Of a stretch of DNA of 64,000 bases, positions 50,501 to 61,669 are shown piece by piece; position 1 is the stretch's first letter; every line of letters begins with the position of its first letter. The stretch covers positions 41,808,527 through 41,872,526 of the forward strand of contig OX485808.1 in the NCBI GenBank assembly GCA_950295325.1, in the 5' to 3' direction. A program made the translations under genes and the position numbers. The notes under the pieces were generated by a model. It saw nothing but the letters and a program-made list of their open reading frames with translations. It did not search any database and was not told where the DNA came from. The stretch comes from Polytrichum commune. Taxonomy: Eukaryota > Streptophyta > Polytrichopsida > Polytrichales > Polytrichaceae.

Positions 50501-53023
50501 CAACACAAATCTAAATATAAAGTAGATGTTGACTTCAAACCCATGGAAAAGCTACGTATATTAAATGTCCAATGTTGTAACAATATTGACCTACTTTCAT
50601 CTCTTGTCAAGGCATCACCAAATCTAAAATGGTTGAGGATGCATTTTTCATCCCCAAACACTATCTCTTTAATGAAAGAAAATGATTTCATAGAGAAGTT
50701 TTGGAATCATTCCCAACATTATCTCCGAAACTTGCGCGTATTAGAAGTGTTCAATTGCAACTTATCGGGATCATTGATACATGAAAATTTGGAGGGGTTG
50801 TCCTTGAAGGCAATAAGAGTTTTGGATTGTGTAAACATAGAAACCATCCTCAATGAGGTTGTTAGATTCTCCACCTTGGAGACATTGGCAATCTCAGGAT
50901 GCAACAATTTGGAAAACATACCTGACGGATTGACCACTCTTGCTACTTTGGAAGAATTAATTTTCTCGAAATGTAGATCTTTGAGGAAGATACCGCAAAA
51001 ACTTGGTGGTTTGACGAGTCTCAAGAAACTTTACATGTGGGAATGTGAGGCTTTGGAGGAGTTCCCTCCCGGATTGAGGAATTTGTGTGCATTGGAGGAG
51101 TTGAATTTCTCGCTATGTCGGTCTTTGAAGAAGATACCGGAAGGATTTGGTGGGTTGACGAGTCTCAAGAGACTTGGCATGTGGGAATGTGAGGCTTTGG
51201 AGGAGTTCCCTCCCGGATTGACAAACTTGTGTGCATTGGAGGAGTTGAATTTCTCGCTATGTCGGTCTTTGAAGAAGATACCGGAAGGATTTGGTGGGTT
51301 GACGAGTCTCAAGAGACTTGGCATGTGGGAATGTGAGGCTTTGGAGGAGTTCCCTCCCGGATTGACAAACTTGTGTGCATTGGAGGAGTTGTATTTCTGG
51401 ACATGCCGGTCATTGAGGAAGATACCAGAAGGATTTGGTGGGTTGACGAGTCTCAAGAAACTCTACATGTGGGAATGTGAGGCTTTGGAGGAGTTCCCTC
51501 CCGGATTGACAAACTTGTGTGCATTGGAGGAGTTGAATTTCTCGCTATGTCGGTCTTTGAAGAAGATACCGGAAGGATTTGGTGGGTTGACGAGTCTCAA
51601 GAAACTTGGCATGTGGGAATGTGAGGCTTTGGAGGAGTTCCCTCCCGGATTGACAAACTTGTGTGCATTGGAGGAGTTGAGTTTCTGGAAATGCCGGTCT
51701 TTGAGGAAGATACCAGAAGGATTTGGTGGGTTGACGAGTCTCAAGAAACTCTACATGTGGGAATGTGAGGCTTTGGAGGAGTTCCCTCCCGGATTGACAA
51801 ACTTGTGTGCATTGGAGGAGTTGAATTTCTCGCTATGTCGGTCTTTGAAGAAGATACCGGAAGGATTTGGTGGGTTGACGAGTCTCAAGAAACTTGACAT
51901 GTGGGAATGTAAGGCTTTGGAGGAGTTCCCTCCTGGATTGATAAACTTGGGTGCATTGGAGGAGTTGAAATTATCAAGATGTTTCTCTTTGAAGAAGATA
52001 CCGGAAGGATTTGGTGGGTTGACGAGTCTCAAGAAACTTGACATGTGGGAATGTGAGGCTTTGGAGGAGTTCCCTCCCGGATTGACAAACTTGTGTGCAT
52101 TGGAGGAGTTGAATTTCTCGCTATGTCGGTCTTTGAAGAAGATACCGGAAGGATTTGGTGGGTTGACGAGTCTCAAGAAACTTGACATGTGGGAATGTGA
52201 GGCTTTGGAGGAGTTCCCTCCCGGATTGACAAACTTGTGTGCATTGGAGGAGTTGAATTTCTCGCTATGTCGGTCTTTGAAGAAGATACCGGAAGGATTT
52301 GGTGGGTTGACGAGTCTCAAGAAACTTGACATGTGGGAATGTAAGGCTTTGGAGGAGTTCCCTCCTGGATTGATAAACTTGGGTACATTGGAGGAGTTGA
52401 AATTATCAAGATGTTTGTCTTTGAAGAAGATACCGGAAGGATTTGGTGGGTTGACGAGTCTCAAGAAACTCTACATGTGGGAATGTGAGGCTTTGGAGGA
52501 GTTCCCTCCCGGATTGACAAACTTGTGTGCATTGGAGGAGTTGTATTTCTGGAAATGCCGGTCTTTGAAGAAGATACCAGAAGGATTTGGTGGGTTGACG
52601 AGTCTCAAGAAACTTGACATGTGGGAATGTGAGGCTTTGGAGGAGTTCCCTCCCGGATTGATGAACTTGTGTGCATTGGAGGAGTTGAATTTCTCGAAAT
52701 GCCAGTCTTTGAGGAAGATACCAGAAGGATTTGGTGGGTTGACGAGTCTCAAGAAACTCTACATGTGCGAATGTGAGGCTTTGGAGGAGTTCCCTCCCGG
52801 ATTGAGCAACTTGGGTGCACTGGAGGAGTTGGATTTCTCGAAATGTCGGTCTTTGAGGAAGATACCGGAAGGATTTGGTGGGTTGACGAGTCTCAAGTTA
52901 CTGATCATGCAAGCGTGCGAGGCTTTGGAGGAGTTCCCTCCAAGATTGAGCAACTTTTGTGCACTAGATGAGTTTGTATTTATCGCTATGTCGGTCTTTG
53001 AAGAAGATACCGGAAGGATTTAG
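47506..53023 (+). CDS. Protein kinase-NB-ARC-LRR (PNL-class) resistance-type protein
   Basis: Predicted intracellular immune receptor. Exons 47506-49134, 49261-50292 and 50462-53023 have GT-AG introns, both phase 0; about 1740 residues. Exon 1: a helical N-terminal region (1-130), a Cys-rich stretch (C163, C168, C171), then a kinase domain (about 210-475) with Lys234, Glu250, HRDLKPKN (324-331), DFG (354-356) and APE (381-383). The glycine loop GLCNGGAV is irregular, but catalytic residues are present. A hydrophobic stretch (494-515) follows. Exon 2: NB-ARC with P-loop GMGGIGKST (579-587), VVDN (654-657), GLPL (742-745), the TIR-class-like FLDISCFF and MHD (851-853). Exon 3: a linker, then 144-bp LRR units until a stop after EEDTGRI. 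No TIR or coiled-coil domain. Kinase-NBS-LRR genes are known in mosses. The true 3' end is uncertain because the array continues past the stop. Confidence 0.85.
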
Positions 53024-56000
53024 TGGGTTGATGAGTCTCAAGAAACTTGACATGTGGGAATGTGAGGCTTTGGAGGAGTTCCCTCCCGGATTGACAAACT
53101 TGTGTGCGTTGGAAGCGTTGAATTTCTCGCTATGTTGGTCTTTGAAGAAAATACCGGAAGGATTTTGTGGGTTGACAAGTCTGAAGAAACTTGATTTGTG
53201 GGAATGTGAGGCTTTGGAAGAGTTCCCTCCCGGATTGACAAACTTGTGTGCATTGGAGGCATTGGATTTCTGGAAATGCCGGTCTTTGAAGAAGATACCG
53301 GAAGGATTTGGTGGGTTGACGAGTCTCAAGAAACTTGACATGTGGGAATGTGAGGCTTTGGAGGAGTTCCCTCCCGGATTGACAAACTTGTGTGGATTGG
53401 ACGAGTTGAATTTCTCGAAATGCCGGTCTTTGAAGAAGATACCGGAAGGATTTGGTGGGTTGACGAGTCTCAAGAAACTTGACATGTGGGAATGTGAGGC
53501 TTTGGAGGAGTTCCCTCCCGGATTGACAAACTTGTGTGGATTGGACGAGTTGAATTTCTCGAAATGCCGGTCTTTGAAGAAGATACCGGAAGGATTTGGT
53601 GGGTTGACAAGTCTGAAGAAACTTGACTTGTGGGAATGTGAGGCTTTGGAAGAGTTCCCTCCTGGATTGACAAACTTGTGTGCATTAGAGGCATTGGATT
53701 TCTCGAAATGCCGGTCTTTGAAGAAGATACCGGAAGGATTTGGTGGGTTGACGAGTCTCAAGTTACTGATCATGCAAGCGTGCGAGGCTTTGGAGGAGTT
53801 CCCTCGAGGATTGAGCAACTTTTGTGCACTAGAGGAGTTTGTATTTCTCAAAATCCCGGTCTTTGAGGAAGATATCGGAAGGATTTGGTGGGTTCAAGAG
53901 TCTCAAGAAACTTGACATGCAAGTGTGTGAGGCATTGGAGGAGTTCCCTCCCGGATTGACAAACTTGTGTGCGTTGGAAGGGTTGAATTTCTCGCTATGT
54001 TGGTCTTTGAAGAAAATACCGGAAGGATTTTGTGGGTTGAGGAGTCTCTAGAAACTTAACACGCAAGCATGTGACGCTTTGGATGAGTTCCCTCCCGGAT
54101 TGACAAACTTTTGTGCATTGAAGGAGTTGGATTTCTCGAAATGCAGGTGTTTTTAGATGATATCGGAAGAATTTGGTGGGTTGACGAGTGTCATGAACAC
54201 TACCATGGAAACATGTGAGGTTTTGGAGGAGTTCCCTTCCGGATTGACAAATTTGTGTGCATTGGAGGAGTTGGATCTCTCAATATGCATGTCTTTGAAG
54301 AAGATACGGGAAGGATTTGGTGGGTTGACGAGTCTCAAGAAACTGATCTTGTGGGAATGTGAGGTGTTGGAGGAGATTCCTCAAGGATTAAACAACTTGT
54401 TTGTATTAGAATAATTGATAATTTGTCAATGTGGTTGTTTGAGGAAGATTTGGGAAATACATTGTGGGTTGATAAATATCAAGAAACTGTACATTCAAGA
54501 TAGTAAAGATTTGGAGGAGTTCCCTCCCGGTTTGAGCAACCTACATGCCTTGGAGGATTTGGATGTGTCAAAATGTGAGTCTTTGAGGCAGAAAGTGGAA
54601 GGATTTGGAGGGGTGATGAGTCTCAAGAATTTGACATGGTGTCAGCCACAAACCCCCACCCTTATGCGTCGTAATCCGGGTGAGAGCCGGTGGCTCACAT
54701 TCAACACTCAATGCCTCCTAGTCTTTTAGGATTGCTCTGATTCCTCCAATGGTGACATCAACCACACAAGTTTTATTTCATGGCAAGAGGTACAAGCATT
54801 GAAGAATGCCTCTCTAACCTTGGTCCTTCCTTCCCACGCTCTCATTCTCCAATTCCTCTCATACATGCTTCAAAACCCTACTCCCAAAGTTGTGAACACC
54901 ACTGTACTAATTGTGGCTAGTCACCACTACCTTAATCCCTAACCTCCTAATAACCCCCCCTAAGCGTAATGATTAACCTAAGCAATGCTCGGTCATCAGC
55001 CCCTCAAGGGGGTCCCAGTTAGCCGCTCTCAGTCTTCCCACTTTGAAGTCAAATCTACGTTGTTCACCCATTCCTTGCACCCGTCATTGCTCGTCATTGC
55101 CCGTCTTGGCCCGTCGCCAGCCAATAAGCCTTCGTGGCGCGCTCGAGACTTACCCGCTCCCTGGACACAGGTTGTTACACCCAGCTGCGGCACTGAACCC
55201 ATCCCCCTTCTCTCTCGCCAGTCCCCACCTCTTTGACCCCTCTGCTGGGAATCCTTTCCCAAGTCAGAGGCTCCGGTCCAGTGCATCCAGCACTTAATTC
55301 ATCACCCAGGATCGCCCATCCTCATCTAAGAGAATCAACTTTGATTCTGAGCCAATGCCGGAACCCAGATTAGAATCCAGGGTTGCAGCAAAGTCCCACC
55401 TTAAGGAATCATTGGTTGGTCTTGCATAAATTGTCATGACTACCTCAATTCGGAATTCCCTCCCACACTACAAATTCTGAAGTTTGTTTCCCCCTCCGAG
55501 TCGTTTTTCCTGTCACTCCTCAATTCAGAGCAATGTGCATTCGCCCAAAGGCCTCAACTACGTTGCCCTTCCTCCTTTCCATGTCAGTCCATTGAGCCCT
55601 TCAACAATTCTTCCTTGTTGATCTTGTTCCCTCCAACTGTACACTCTCGCATTGTTGGTTCCCTCGCCAAATCGGCCGGCAGCCTCCGAGCTGGAATTCT
55701 TAGTCATTGCCTTCAATACCCCCACCAGCAAGCTTCTCCATCCTCATGCTTAGCCGCACCCTGTAGTCTGAAGTCGAGAGAGAGAGAGCTGCCGCGCTGC
55801 TCCTCCCCGTTGCCACTGTCCCAACACCCGGAAATCTCTAGGGTGACTAGGAACTACGCCCCCTAAATGAACAGTCCCCATCCCTTTATAAACCAAATAA
55901 AACCCAGCCCTTGGCATATAAGCACAATACCTAAGAAATCCTCTAACTAACTTTTAACTTAATCCCTCTAAGCACTCAGCGCTAACACCCCACATACTAA

Positions 56001-56306
56001 CACTACTTTGAATAATCACCAAACTAACAATCTTCACTCTTTTTATGTTTTAATTAATTGATGTAAATTAGAAGCCTAAGTTTTAATGAACTTCGAAGGT
56101 TAATAAGGTATGTGGGCACCATATTGGGCTCACACATGGAAGAATGTGAGGTTTTGGAGGAGTTTCCTCCCGGATTGAGCAACCTACATCTCTCAGAGGA
56201 GTTGGATTTGTTGCAACGTTAGTCTTTCAGGAATATACGGGAAGGATTTGATGGGTTGAGGAGTCTTTGAAAACTTGACAAGCAAGAATGTGAGACTTTG
56301 GAGGAG
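53024..56306 (+). pseudogene. Decayed tail of the LRR array, interrupted by LTRs
   Basis: After the stop at 53023 the LRR coding continues in the next frame to 53915 (six units, ending VFEEDIGRIWWVQESQET), then in a third frame to 54051, and then only in short pieces (54157-54414, 54415-54729). The unit in progress at 54639 is split by a solo LTR and resumes at 56135; the next is cut by a second LTR at 56307. Later units carry substitutions such as GAG to TAG and lost codons. These units could still be used if splicing removed the frameshifts, but no such splice sites were evident. I infer a non-coding relic. Confidence 0.75.
54640..56134 (-). mobile_element. Solo LTR, 1495 bp, CATGG target duplication
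   Basis: Starts TGTCAGCCACAAACCCCC and ends GGGCACCATATTGGGCTCAC followed by A, giving TG...CA ends. CATGG occurs immediately before (54635-54639) and after (56135-56139), a perfect 5-bp duplication typical of LTR retrotransposons. Removing it restores the 144-bp register of the LRR units. Related LTRs begin at 59331 and 62555. A TTTATT (AATAAA on the minus strand) lies about 130 bp from the start and a TATAAA-like box lies on the minus strand near 55885, so the LTR is read on the minus strand. No internal region is present, so it is a solo LTR left by recombination. Confidence 0.9.
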
Positions 56307-57616
56307 TGTAGTAGCAAATCTTGAATTTTCTAGTTCATTTCGGAAACAAATTGAAATAGAGTCTTTATTCACTTAGATATTGCCTAAAAGGATTAGTGGA
56401 AACGGGCAATAGTCTTGTGAGATTGGAAATAGTTATTAGTAAGGACAATAGTATGTTTGCAGCTGAGGTAGTTACAGGGCCCCGGCCGGTTCTCGGGGTC
56501 TATGAGGAAGTTGAGAAGTCATAACTCTCTCTTAGAAGTTGAGCAAGGGCTGAGAGAGCCGAGGAGGAGAGATATGCTTTGATTTTAGAACCTTCTGAAA
56601 TCCCTCCTAGTTAATTTTCCTTTGAATGATTTTGTTGGAATCGAAATACAATTTGAAGTAATTCTAGGGCGAATGGACCGGATTACATTAACATTTGAAT
56701 TAACTCTATGCTTTGTTTTTTGTGTCAAAATTCTTGCATAAAGAAATATAGTTGAGAGGTGGGATTTTCTGTAATTAAAGGATAATTTCTGAGTTGAATT
56801 TCAAGTCTATCGTCTACTGTTCATGAGTGGTTGAAGTAATCCAACTTGTTGGAAACCCATACCTAAATTGAATTGCAAGAACTATAATATTGTCGAGCAT
56901 GTATGAGTTACTGTGTTGTTGGGTTTGCTGGCTCATATAGAATTCAACCTATCCCTGTAAGAGGCTCGTATTTAATTCAAGACTATGGACTTGGCTTAAT
57001 TAGTTTCGTAATTGCAAATCAGATGTTGTGATGTATAAGGGATGGGGCAAATATGTTGAATGATTACGGTCGTAGTCTAGATATGAAGTCAATGAGAATT
57101 TTACCACATGATATTGTTTGGTCCTATTATTTAAACCAATTGTCAATCAGTTGTAAGTTGTTATGTGGCCATTTTCTATGGGTAATTAAGTTGGAGGAAA
57201 CCTGTTTTGGACCTCGTAATAATTACAATGCATTATCCTTGTGAGTTAGGGCTCGTGAGTCCATGTTACATATCTCACAATAATGAGATTCAAGAGGCAT
57301 GTTCCACCCAATCTTAGAGCTTATATACTAGATACTACTATGAGTTGAGGTTGCCTTCAACTAGTAGTTCCAGATATCTTAACTAGCTCTCCCTCCATGC
57401 CTTTAGGATAACTCTAAGTACAATAAACTCATGGTCGTTACTTACGAGGTGATAACCTAGGGTAAGACCATAGTCTCAACTAGTAGTGACTCCCTTTACC
57501 TTTAGATCTGCTAGAGCACCTAGGGTGGCACCTCTAGTCTTATAGTAAAGGAGTTTAGTTGAACTAGAGGTTGTAAATAGTAAATAAATAATAAATAAGT
57601 AAATACACGTTACACA
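56307..57616 (-). mobile_element. Chromovirus LTR, about 1310 bp
   Basis: LRR sequence stops at GGAGGAG and a segment starting TGTAGTAGCAAATC begins; it ends CACGTTACACA at 57616. Directly beyond lies CCTCCCCACTT, which on the minus strand is a purine tract (AAGTGGGGAGG) just before the LTR start, as expected for the 3' LTR of a minus-strand element. The pol gene of a chromodomain-bearing element follows at 57824 and above. Its partner LTR is not in the window, so the target duplication cannot be checked. Confidence 0.7.
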
Positions 57617-59330
57617 CCTCCCCACTTAGGAATGAACGTTGGCGTTCATGTATTATCCCAAATCGTAGTGCATCAAGACATAGAGTCAAGACCACCACTA
57701 ATTAAAGCGAGCCCTGGGATCTGTATCTGAACCCATGCTCCATGCCAATTGGCAGGGTGAAACAAATTAATAATAACACCCCGTTTACATGATCTTGTGC
57801 AAGCCTGAAAGAACTGAAGGCGTCTACCCTGAAGAATCCTTCCGCCTCAAACGTTTATATGCAGCTGGGGCTTCGCGGTCACGCTTGACACCTTTACGTG
57901 TTAGCATGTCCTCCGACTTGGCTACCGCATCCCAGTACTCCTTGAGGACTTCTACACTCAAGTTGCATTCCGGCTCCCATGAATTATGCTCAAGTGCATA
58001 TCCGAGCCATTTGATAAGATAGAATTTCTTGGAGCGAGAACGAGACCCTCTATCCTCATGTGAAAGCACACGTCCTACTTCATAAGATGAATCTTCCGCA
58101 AAGATTGGCAGAGGGGGAGGTTGTACCCTGCCATCAGACACATAAGGCCTAAAAAGTGATACATGAAAGACGTCGTGGATCTTAAATGTATTTGGCAGTT
58201 GCACGCGGTATGCTACAACCCCTATCCTCTTGACTATCCGAAATGGACCAATCCACCTTGGTAAAAGCTTTCGAGCTCCTGGGACCTTCAACTTAATGTT
58301 GGCAGTACTTACAAACACTTGTTGGTCCACCTCAAACGATACCTCTTGTCTGTGTTTGTCAACATAGAATTTTTATCGTTGTTGCGCAGCAATCAAATGT
58401 TTCTTGGTCAAACCAATAACATCTGTTATATGCTCGACAAAATTCTGCGCAACAGGGACTTGACACTTGTTATTCCCATTTATTGGTGTCCGGGGATGCT
58501 GACCATAATTCAGAACAAACGGAGTATTCCGTACTGACTCTTGCCAGAAGTTATTATATGCAAATTCAACCACTGCAAGGAATTCACCCCAATCATCTTA
58601 CACTGGGTTAACATAATGCCGCAACAGATCCTCTAGGATACGGTTTACCCGTTCTGTCTCTCCGTCGGTTTGAGGATGGAACGCGGTGGACATGGCCAAC
58701 TTTGTCCCCAAAAGACCATGCAACGCATCCCAAAACCTACTTGTGAATCTAGCGTCCCTATCGCTTAGGATTACCTTGGGTAGACCTTGATTACCTTTCA
58801 CATTGTTGTCTCGCTGTCCGGGATTACTTCGCATAGCATCTGCAGCCACCATTTGGAAGATCAAGTTACTTGGAACAACCTTAGGTGCCGTCAAGGCTTT
58901 TTGGCCACCCGTGTCTAGTGGATTTCGACTCAGGGGATCAACCATATTAATCCTTCCTGGTCGGTATACCCAACGGTAGACAAAATTTTGCTCCAAGAAC
59001 TCCAACCATCGAGCTTGACGCCTTGATAACGTCTGTTGTGTTTTTAAATACACTAGAGGATTATGATCTGTAACAATAATACAGTTTGCTCCCTCTAGAT
59101 AACACCGCCAGGTTCGCATGGCATGCACAACTGCTACTAATTCTTACTCACCAATAGTGTAATTTCTCTCAGTTGGAGAAAATTTCTTATTCTCAAAAGC
59201 AATAGGTTTATCTCCTTGAAGTAATACTGCTCCTGCTCCAAGTAAAGAAGCATCACTTACGACCTCAAATGGCTCCCCTAACTTGGATAAGGTCATCACT
59301 GGCGCATGTGTTAAGGCATATTTATCATCC
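57617..59330 (-). pseudogene. Chromovirus (Ty3/gypsy) pol, deleted and interrupted
   Basis: Minus strand, from high to low coordinates. The RNase H domain (59330 to about 58940) includes FEVVSDASLLGAGAVLLQ and [10 protein letters not shown]; a TAA stop interrupts it at about 59143 where related elements have EQEL. It passes directly into the late part of integrase ([10 protein letters not shown], then [15 protein letters not shown]), so the zinc-binding part and first catalytic Asp of integrase are missing by deletion. Then comes 58573-58373 (FAYNNFWQESVRNTPFVLNY). Finally 58330-57824 carries the GPY/F module (PRWIGPFRIVKRIG) and a chromodomain (YEVGRVLSHED through FYLIKWLGY and NSWEP), which in this group helps target insertion to chromatin. 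Reverse transcriptase upstream is lost at the junction at 59331. Confidence 0.85.
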
Positions 59331-61027
59331 TGTCAGCCCTAAACCCCCACCCTTACGCGTCCTAGTCCAGGTGAGGGTCTCGAACTTACACCTGACTCTC
59401 TGATTGTATGGGGCCCTTCCCATTGAATTCCATTACTCTAGGGATAATATCATAAAACAAACACTTCTTTATTCTAAGAGCAAGTGACCGGTGTTTATAA
59501 ACACTTGTCACCTTTCACAAACATCAACTTACACAAGGATGCAATGGCCATACTTATTGCCAATCTATATGGACTAATTCTTACTTCATCACCTAACCAC
59601 AACATCCATTAGTCTCCCTAATTAACTATTCAAAGCCTTGTTTATCCCTAAGCTAATCCTTGATGAAACCTTGTGTTCTTCGCTGGTTTGACCCCAACCA
59701 CCTCAGTACTTTGCTGATCCACCCTCTACTGCTGGACCTCAACCCTCCGAGGTTGCTCCCCCTCATTCCTAGTCCTTACTCGATCCCAGCTGGCCCCTTG
59801 GGCCGCCTTCAGTCCCGGTGGTACAGTAGTGAATCTACGCTGTTCATGACCGGCCTCGGCCCGTCAATGCCCATCATACCCTTATGGGTGCCCCCAGTCC
59901 TCACCCTTTCTCGGCAGATACACATTGATCCACGCTAGTACTCAGCTTACACCTCCCCCCGAGGAGGTCGACTCCCGATTGCCATTTTACTGAAACACCG
60001 ATCTTGGAGGTGATTTGCTAAGTTGGGCCGTCTTTGATGGGTATGACCTCAGCATTTTCCCCGGGTCAGTGGGATCCACAACCAAATTCCGAGCCCCTGC
60101 CTCGGTTGATGCCTCAAATCGCCGCAACCATAGTTCGAGTTCACATAATGCAATCTCAGATTCTGCAATGTGGGCCCCGAATCCTCATTCAATTTTCACC
60201 TGCTCCTAGAGATTACTCAACTTGTACTCCAGCGACAATCCTTCTCCTCCCCCCTGTGTACAAATCCTTCCTTTTAGTCAATCCAGAATGCCGCATCCCA
60301 CTTGCTTCCCCCTTGCCGCTCCTCTCCTCTCACCAGCACACCCATCACCCCGAGTAGCTGCACCTCTTTCTCTGGCACCTGGGCGCTATGGCCTCTCTTG
60401 ATTCTTCCTTCGATGACTTTACTCTCGCCTTCCCCAGGCCATCTCGGTAGTGCCTCCTCCGCTGGGTTCAGGTCCCCCCTCGTCTCTGCTGCCCAACAAC
60501 TCTTCCATACACCGCACACACACACCCCGTTCGGTTCCAGGGTGCAGGTCTCCCTGCACCGAAACCCAGCCCTATCCTCTAAACCCCCGAGGCTCCCTAA
60601 AATGGACAGGGAGTACTCCTATTCTGAATTCTAAAACCCTGAAATTCCTTGTGGTTCTAGATTTACCCACATCTAACACCAACCTAATTTACCTAAGCTA
60701 AAAATCCGATTTGTACCTCAGTACCTCCCAAGCCGGTTCAATCACCCTCCACCTCTGTAATCGGACCGGGATTCTACGTTGTTCGGGGCACTTCCCAGCC
60801 CGTCAACTCCCGTCAAGGGGGGCCTCTTGCTGGTATTACCCTTTAGTCCTTCCCGGCTCAGTTGCGAGCCTGGGTGAGATCCCTGTCGTCGGTCCTTGCG
60901 TCACAGAAGTTCGGTAGACACCTCCAGGTGTTTCCCTGCTCTCGGAAATCTTGAATCCCAGGCCTGATTTCAACAACCAGCAGACCTAGCTGGCTGCATT
61001 GATCCATACCCAGGTCGCAATTGTCTA
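59331..61027 (-). mobile_element. Composite LTR block inserted in pol
   Basis: Begins TGTCAGCCCTAAACCCCC, clearly related to the LTR starts at 54640 and 62555, with TTTATT about 140 bp in. CATCC precedes it (59326-59330). No matching TG...CA end or second CATCC was found. A landmark (GAATCTACGCTGTTC at about 59838) recurs as GATTCTACGTTGTTC near 60770, so at least two LTR-derived pieces seem to be joined. The many short frames are not genes. The right edge is set by where gag sequence resumes. Confidence 0.55.
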
Positions 61028-61669
61028 CTGCAGCTCCCTTTGCAATTGCTCCCATGCTCTAAAATATCCCTCGGCATGATCTCTATATCACTCATAAGCC
61101 TCACCCTCCAAGGTAGTGGGAAACCATACCAACCAATGTCCCGGGTTGGTCACCAAAAAACTAGCCAACCTCTCGATGTACCTCTTCATATGCCTAGAAG
61201 GGTCCTCATCCTTGGTTCCATAAAACTTAGGGAGGTGGGAGGGCATATCCACCGCATATAAGTTTTGTGGAACCACAATTGGTAAACCTCTTGGTCTCAC
61301 CAATGGATCAATGGAATCCTCCTCTGGTATAGGACCCTCGTCATCCCCTCGTCGTGCCATGTCAACCGGTGGATCCTCTCCTAATTTTCTATCAATGTAT
61401 ATCGGAATTTCTTCCCTAGACATATAAGTATCCGATGCTATCTCACCAATCAAATTAGAGGGAGTTACCTCTTCCTCCACTCTGATCTCGTCTTCTAAAC
61501 TCTCTAACAATGGACTAAAACTAGGCTTAACATTCAAACAACTTTCTAATCTAACATCAACATCGTCCACAACATCGTCTACACTAATCCTAGATGATCT
61601 TCTTCTACGTTTAGATCTTTCTAATCCTAATGTCAAGCATGGTTTTTGGGATCGAGTCTTACCTTGCAT
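61028..61669 (-). pseudogene. Ty3/gypsy gag, 5' part with stop codons
   Basis: A 193-codon minus-strand frame opens at 61669. Its second half is gag-like (HLPKFYGTKDEDPSRHMKRY, then WFPTTLEGEAYE), matching the capsid region of plant Ty3/gypsy gag. A TGA stop (61085-61087) follows EAYE where related proteins have Trp. The frame then continues YRDHAEGYFRAWEQLQREL and meets another stop at about 61028, where the LTR block begins. The N-terminal half is acidic and less conserved. The zinc knuckle, protease and pol expected next are missing. Confidence 0.7.

Larger units (their letters stand above)
51032..56306 (+). repeat. 144-bp tandem LRR-unit array, about 27 units
   Basis: Each unit encodes 48 residues: MWECEALEEFPPGLTNLCAL, then a variable EELNFSLCRSLKK-type half, then IPEGFGGLTSLKKL; this is two LRRs. 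Unit starts can be followed every 144 bp from 51032 to 54632 and, after removing the inserted LTR, to about 56276. Units 1-14 are open and near-identical. Later units carry frameshifts, stops and growing divergence. The variable half comes in a few types (NFSLCRSLKK, FWKCRSLRK, KLSRCFSLKK) that recur in patterns, so blocks of units were duplicated together. Confidence 0.9.

Noticed and set aside
53038-53694. 74-codon minus frames (MPPMHTSLSI..., MPLMHTSLSI...)
   Set aside because: These are further antisense readings of the same units.
51031-53851. Long minus-strand frames (up to 295 codons) opposite the LRR array
   Set aside because: They arise because a 144-bp unit without stops in one antisense frame is repeated many times. 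Their peptide repeats are the mirror of the LRR units, not an independent gene.
55029-55866. Frames in the solo LTR
   Set aside because: They lie wholly within a non-coding LTR and differ between the related LTRs.
60015-60917. Frames of 64-110 codons in the composite LTR block
   Set aside because: Several overlap on both strands in LTR-derived DNA; no domain.
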